Shown one piece after another: positions 58,791-64,000 of a stretch of 64,000 bases of DNA. The stretch is from assembly GCF_019097595.1 (NCBI RefSeq), contig NC_080722.1:22855130-22919129 (forward strand), read 5' to 3'. Below the pieces are notes generated by a model, which saw only the letters and a list, made by a program, of their open reading frames with translations, had not been told where the DNA came from and searched no databases. This stretch comes from Hemibagrus wyckioides. Taxonomy: Eukaryota > Chordata > Actinopteri > Siluriformes > Bagridae. The stretch's first letter is position 1; the number at the start of each line of letters is the position of its first letter. A program made the position numbers and the translations under genes.

Positions 58791-59579
58791 ATCGTTTCCA
58801 TAGTAACTGCTCCTTCATATGGACCTGAATGTAGCAGCAGCTGTAGAACATTCAGGTAGGGTGGCCAAGGTGGGCCATGGTGTTAGTGTGGGATGGCCAC
58901 AGCATAATGTCATAGCCTTTCAGCCTTAATGCCAAATTACTATAATATCCTGCACAATCTTATAGTTTGTCACATGATTTTTCAGCCTAACTGCTGATTT
59001 CAATATTTTGGTTAGAATCTACTTTTATGTTTGTAGCAAGTTTGTTGTTCGGTTTTGTGTTTGTTTTTATACAGCAGTAATAAGAGTGCTGGCTCAAATG
59101 AGGATATGTTTATTAATTACTAAGAAAATAGGTTTATGTAATATTAATAAAGTTTGTGTTAATGCTTTAAGATCATAGTTTATCATCTAAGCCTAAGCCA
59201 ATAACTAAAGTGCAAAAAACCCCTTCATCAGCCATTTACTGTTTAAACCCTTCCAAATGTATAAATCTTTCCAAATTCAATCCACATTTTGGTAGCATTT
59301 AGTTTTAGTTACACTGTAGACCTTAAATAATTGTTTCTCTTTCTCAGGGCAGTGCCGGTGTCAGTGCCAGGTCCTCCCACACTTCTCTCACCCTCTGGAC
59401 ATGTGTGTGATTAATACTCTACTTCTGCTTGGAGCTTCTGCACTTGTGGCTCATTTTCTTTGGGTGTTCCCACATGGATGATACAAAGATTTGCATTTCC
59501 CCAATGAATCAATGAATAATCTCAGCTGAGTCTGCTTCCTCTTATAAATTCATCCTCAAGCTATCTCAAGTTTTTCACC

Positions 59580-60015
59580 GCCATTGTTTATTCTATACCA
59601 TGTTGTGTGCCATCTCTGCCTGGCTACCTTCTTCCGCTGCTCAATGATCCAGTTTAGATGTGATCTGACCAGTCTGCAGCAAAGCAACTCCATATGCAGC
59701 AAATATGACCGAGACCTTCCTACCATTCACTTGTTCAGCAATCTGAGCTACACTAGCTCTTCTGTGCTACAGTAGCTCTTCTGTGGAATCAGACCAGACA
59801 GGTTAGCCTTCATTCTCCCCATACATCAATGACTTGTCACAGGTTCACTGGTTGTCCTTCTTTGGAGTACTTTTGGTAGGTGCTAACCACCACATACCAG
59901 GACCACATCACAGGACCTGCTGTTGTGGAGATGCTCTGACCCAGTCGTCTAGCCATCACAATTTGGCTCTTGTCAAAGTCACTCAGATCCTTACACTCAC
60001 ACATTTTTCATGACT
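59580..60015 (-). pseudogene. Tc1/mariner transposase N-terminal pseudogene
   Basis: On the - strand from about 60008 the sequence reads [20 protein letters not shown] and then [14 protein letters not shown], the N-terminal helix-turn-helix part of Tc1-like transposases. Stops and frameshifts follow. The later part still shows RRATVAQ. The DDE catalytic core is not preserved. The repeat may extend to about 59370. Confidence 0.8.
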
Positions 60016-61560
60016 GTTTACTTGCTGCCTAATAACTCTTGATAGATTGCACTGAATCTATCAACTGTCAGTGATAATGTTCTTGCTGATCAATGTAGAA
60101 AAAACAATCATGAAAATTTGAATCTTCACTTTATTTAATTCATAATAAAATGAAATGATATTTTGGGGGAATTAAGATATTATCAAAGGTTGATGATCAT
60201 GCAGTTCTGGGGCTGTTATGTGCTATCACAGGTTTTACCATGCCCGCACTGAGAGCTGGATTCAGAACAAATGAGTTGTGATTGATTTGAACTCAAAATA
60301 GTGAAAAAAAAACTTCATATTTTGTGGCTTCACAAAGTTGTGATGTAAATAAATATAGGTGTTCTGGATGAAGTATTATTTTCTATATGACAAATTGGGA
60401 GTGTGCAGGCTGTGCTGTTGGTGTAAACCAAATATGCAGTGATTAGTGTGATCATTCCTTCTACTCAAGGAAAAGATACGGCAACGTTTAACATGTGAAC
60501 TATGTGCATGTAGTCATGTGGAAAAACATGCAGTGTCTGAATTCTGATCAATCTAAATATTGATGTAACTTTTGGAATTCAAACTAGAGATCAGTGACTT
60601 GAACATTTAAACTAAATGCTAGCAGATATTTTAATCACTTGGCTGATATAACTGTTTAAATATTCATAACTGGAATTTACACTAGAATAAACATATTTCA
60701 GCAAATGTGAAATTCATACTGTTTTACTGCTAATATAATACATCACTGGAGGCAAACGTATTAACAGATCAATGTCGGAGTGCATATAGTACTTAGTTCC
60801 CTGTGGAAATATAGAAATGTCTAAAGCTTGTTGTCAGTTCTGGGGAGTGAGCACATCTGTTTGGCTGTGCTGACTGAGATGTGAACCGTCAAGAGACAAG
60901 GAAGGGGGAGGGATGTTTGGGGGTGAAAATGAAGGACTGAGATGACTCCTGCAGAAAGACGTCAGCTCTGCCATCTGAAAAAGCCATTAGAATCAGTTCT
61001 TCCTCTCATGATGGAGAAACGGTGGCTTTTTAAAAAGGCTGGCTGATGAAATCGTTCACATGGCTTGTTTTCTTCAGTCTGGCCCAGAGCAAACCAAATC
61101 CTGCTGAGGGCGGTGTCTCTGGCTCGGTCCATCCCCCAGAACGCTCATCATGATCGTCGTCATCATCACCTCTGCTGCCAGTAGATGTGCTGCCAGTGTG
61201 TTCCCACTGCTTAAAGTTTTCTACCAGTAAAACGCTCACTTGGTTATTTTGTTTGTGGTTTTATTTAATGGTTAAATGTGGTGGAAAAGGCTTCTGTTAT
61301 AAGATCTGTTATATGCCTATGAAGATTTTTGGTCGTTCAGGTCATTTTGAATATTTGCCATTTTCAAATCAAGGTTACTAGATTGTTAGAAAGGATGAGT
61401 GAAGAAACATGTCCACTAGATTCCATGTCCATTCCCCTGATTAAATGCTATTCCTCCAATTAAAAGATTTTCAAGACCTAAGATTGCAGAAAAAAATGAG
61501 CAGCTGGTATAACAACCTATAGAGTTTAACCCTCCCTTAGATCTCATTCCCTTACTCTAT
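60016..61560. other. Gene-free DNA
   Basis: AT-rich. 60840-61180 is somewhat less AT-rich and repeat-free but shows no defined motif cluster. Confidence 0.45.
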
Positions 61561-61940
61561 CTCTATCCCCAAACACCCCACGAACCCTCTCTCAGAGTAC
61601 AGCCAAGCGGAAGTGGGAATGGTGTGAGCGGAGCAGCTCGTTCCTCATCCCGTAGGCAGTTTTCCCAAGAGAAAGACATTAATATTCCAAACAGGCAGCT
61701 CACAGAGACTCTCTCCCCTCCAAGCCCAATGGGTGGCCCTTTCAAATGCAAAATAACAACAAAGAAGAAGATTGGGGGGGAAAGGGAGGCAGAATCTGGC
61801 AACTTCCCAGTCTGGTAACAATATAGTTCTAAAAAGTTCCAATGAAGTTCACAAATCCTTAAAGATAACCAAAAAATAGCATCAGTTGTGCGGTTTGAAG
61901 CTGAAAATTGGAATAAATAAATATACAAGGTTTAATTAAG
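61560..61940. promoter_or_regulatory. Candidate downstream regulatory island O
   Basis: Repeat-free segment of mixed composition (ctctctcagagtacagccaagcgg, cgtaggcagttttcccaaga). Open frames occur on both strands at 61563-61928, with no recognisable protein. Probably CNE-like, low confidence. Confidence 0.25.
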
Positions 61941-62480
61941 AATGATTTTACAATGTGCATGTGTGCGTGGGTGTTGGACACAGCATATCCCTGTGTATCG
62001 TTCCAAAAAACACCCACAGAGAAAATATTCTGATGACAAGGAAAGCGTAATTATTCCGTGGCCTCATTTTTCATTGAAGGGGAAAATACAATGTTTGAAA
62101 TTATTCGGTCTGAAGAGAACTCATTAAAAACATCAGGAGCAAGCTATTGCCAATTCGGTGAAAGTCTCGGGTCTTTTGTCGATTATGTACAATGTTAAGT
62201 AATCAAAGTTCTCTAGGACCATTCCTCATCTTCCCATCCCCTTATTCTCATTTCCACTTGGACTCTGGAAACACGCAGCAGCCCCCATCTCGCTAACCCC
62301 TCCCTTCGCCTCCACATCACATCATCCCATCGTCATTGTCCCCCAGGAGCGCCACAAAAGAGACCATTTGACCTTGGAGCACGAACCCATTTCCTCCCTT
62401 TTGAAAACGGTGCAACTCACAGAATGCTTCGCTCTGCCTCAAAGGAAACTGTACATCAATACAGCGACAGCCAGCCAAAC
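61941..62480. promoter_or_regulatory. Candidate downstream enhancer P with three SOX motifs and an NR5A site
   Basis: Repeat-free, conserved-looking DNA about 5.3-5.8 kb beyond the sox9 polyadenylation site. ACAATGT occurs three times in the same orientation at 61950-61956, 62088-62094 and 62189-62195. TGACCTTGG (NR5A/ERR) is at 62369-62377 and a TCF/LEF-like cctcaaagg at 62437-62445. A downstream SOX9 enhancer is known in other vertebrates; homology to this one is untested. Confidence 0.37.
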
Positions 62481-62773
62481 ATTTAAAAAAAAAAAAAAAA
62501 GCAAAAATGGAAAAAAGAAAGGAGAATGTACGTCACAAGCTGGAATCGACAGTTTGTTCATCTCCTAGCAGCAGATACACATGGTACACACAATTAGCAT
62601 GTTACCAAGTGGCGATGCCATAGCGAATAGATAGATTAGACTGCAGCATTTAAGTAAATCTCTCAGTGCTCCTGTGTTGAGTCAGCACAGTCATAGTTTA
62701 CAATGGTTGTGTCTCAATCAGCTCCCTAGTTCACTGGTCAGAGATTTGGTCATTTTAGGGCTGTCTGTATGTC

Positions 62774-62775
62774 TG

Positions 62776-62832
<57 letters not shown>
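62774..62832. repeat. (CT)n microsatellite
   Basis: About 58 bases with one interruption (ctttct). Confidence 0.95.
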
Positions 62833-62836
<4 letters not shown>

Positions 62837-62935
62837 CGCAAAATCCTTCCACTGGAACATTGCCAGAATAAACCGCATAAACCAGAGAGCATTGATGTTT
62901 ACTCATGATGTTCCCTTACTGAAAATGACTGAAAA

Positions 62936-63103
62936 AGCCTTAAGTATGGCTCACTATGTGGACACAGCTTCCATATATTACAAGAATAATTGATTTTATA
63001 CCCAAGATTTATATTTTAATAAAATCTCTATGATTTAAATGAGTTATGAATTGTTGACCACGGTGTTAGCAGAGAGAGTTCAGTGAATATGTAAACATAA
63101 AAA
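62936..63103 (-). repeat. 168-bp dispersed repeat, copy B (inverted)
   Basis: Reverse complement of copy A at 57722-57889, sharing both outer boundaries and about 90 percent of bases. Confidence 0.75.
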
Positions 63104-63744
63104 CTTTTTGACAAATGTAAGTAGCTTGTTATCTAGCTCTATGATGATTATTTTACAGTTTTTAACTTTATTTGAAGTTCAGTATACAGTTTGTTTGAGT
63201 CTAATGACTATTAAGTGTTTAACAATTAAAAAAATAGCTATGTAGCATATAATCCTACTAGAAACACCATTACAGAAATAAAATGAAAAGATGACAAAGA
63301 ACATGCTGATAAACACCAGTGGTGATGCTTCAAAACACAAGTACATAGTCAGAGTCACAGGAAATTGAATCATCAGTGTTCCAGTGTGCAGTGAAACACG
63401 TCTACACTATACACTGATTCCTGACCTAGGGCTCTCGGGAGCTGATTGAGACACGCCTAAAGTATTTACTTGAGTTGCTCTTAAACTGTAATTAAAACCC
63501 AATATATCCGAATAACAGTTTCCTTTGATATCTAATCTAATCGCAGATCTGGGTTTTTTTAGTTGATTCAAACCAGATGTCTCACAGTGGAAACTCTTTT
63601 GATTTGTTCACTAAGCTAAGGGACATGAGACAGAGGATTCAGTAAAATAAAAGGAGTTTGCAGCAATCACATTAACTCTATATGCCTGACACACCCTGAT
63701 CCTGGGTTATGGACATCACAGTAAAAAATGTTTTTCTTTAATAA
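63104..63744. other. Gene-free DNA
   Basis: Nothing recognised. Confidence 0.45.
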
Positions 63745-63872
63745 AGATGTGGAAGACATGGAAAATTATGACTTGAATACTTTGCCAAAAATTCTCTGCT
63801 AACATGATCATTCGCTAACAGAATTCTGGGTAAAGTATTCAAGTCATAATTTGCCTTTTTGCCATCCACATA
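63745..63872. mobile_element. Palindromic foldback element, about 128 bp
   Basis: aaattatgacttgaatactt (from 63763) pairs with aagtattcaagtcataattt (ending 63852), and the pairing continues inward and outward with mismatches. It is a MITE-like foldback unit with no coding capacity. Confidence 0.7.
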
Positions 63873-64000
63873 AAATATATGATATCATAGACTTTATTAT
63901 TCTATACAAAACCCAGATATTGAACATAGCTAACTGAGGAACAGCTGATGGAAGTTACACATCTTCTACCTCAATTGAAATAAACCACAAATTTGATTCA

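Noticed and set aside
61563..61928. 121-codon frame on the - strand
   Set aside because: No recognised family and overlapping frames on the other strand; more like non-coding conserved DNA.

Overview
This window looks like teleost fish nuclear DNA, possibly an ostariophysan such as a catfish; the lineage is a guess. The signs are a three-exon vertebrate SOX9 gene with a fish-type short C-terminal half, fish-type Tc1/mariner and hAT transposon relics, tRNA-like fish SINEs, and very dense (CA)n, (GA)n, (GATA)n and (TTTA)n microsatellites in AT-rich DNA.

The only cellular protein-coding gene I can support is sox9, on the + strand at 53351-55291. Its coding exons are 53351-53799, 54158-54408 and 54621-55291, joined by canonical GT-AG introns. 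They encode 456 residues covering the SOXE dimerisation domain, the HMG box, the middle transactivation domain and the C-terminal transactivation domain. A CCAAT box and TATA box lie about 350-400 bases before the start codon, and tandem AATAAA signals lie about 1.3 kb after the stop.

Bases 1 to about 52900 form a gene-free upstream desert, as expected for SOX9, whose long-range enhancers lie in flanking deserts in other vertebrates. Two kinds of sequence alternate there. One is repeats: an 842-944 MITE, tRNA-like SINEs, about ten copies of a recurrent fish repeat, a 1236-bp hAT-like element with a perfect 8-bp target duplication (13784-15019), a Tc1 C-terminal relic (20935-21226), a LINE-like remnant near 23.65-24.74 kb, a 200-bp palindrome (41361-41561) and minisatellites at 35884 and 47455. 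The other is islands of repeat-free, mixed-composition DNA with dense transcription-factor-like motifs, which I list as candidate sox9 enhancers. These candidates rest on sequence texture and motifs only; I could make no cross-species comparison.

Downstream of the gene (56.66-64.0 kb) are a second hAT-like element (57921-58650), a Tc1-like end and a Tc1 N-terminal transposase pseudogene, two inverted copies of a 168-bp repeat 5.2 kb apart, a candidate enhancer with three identical SOX-type motifs (61.94-62.5 kb), and a palindromic element at the window's edge.

I found no rRNA or tRNA gene, CRISPR array or operon, and nothing I would call a new biological system. The most useful leads are the candidate regulatory islands, the two target-site-flanked hAT-like elements, and lineage-specific changes in Sox9 (loss of the first PKA-type site and a shortened C-terminal region).
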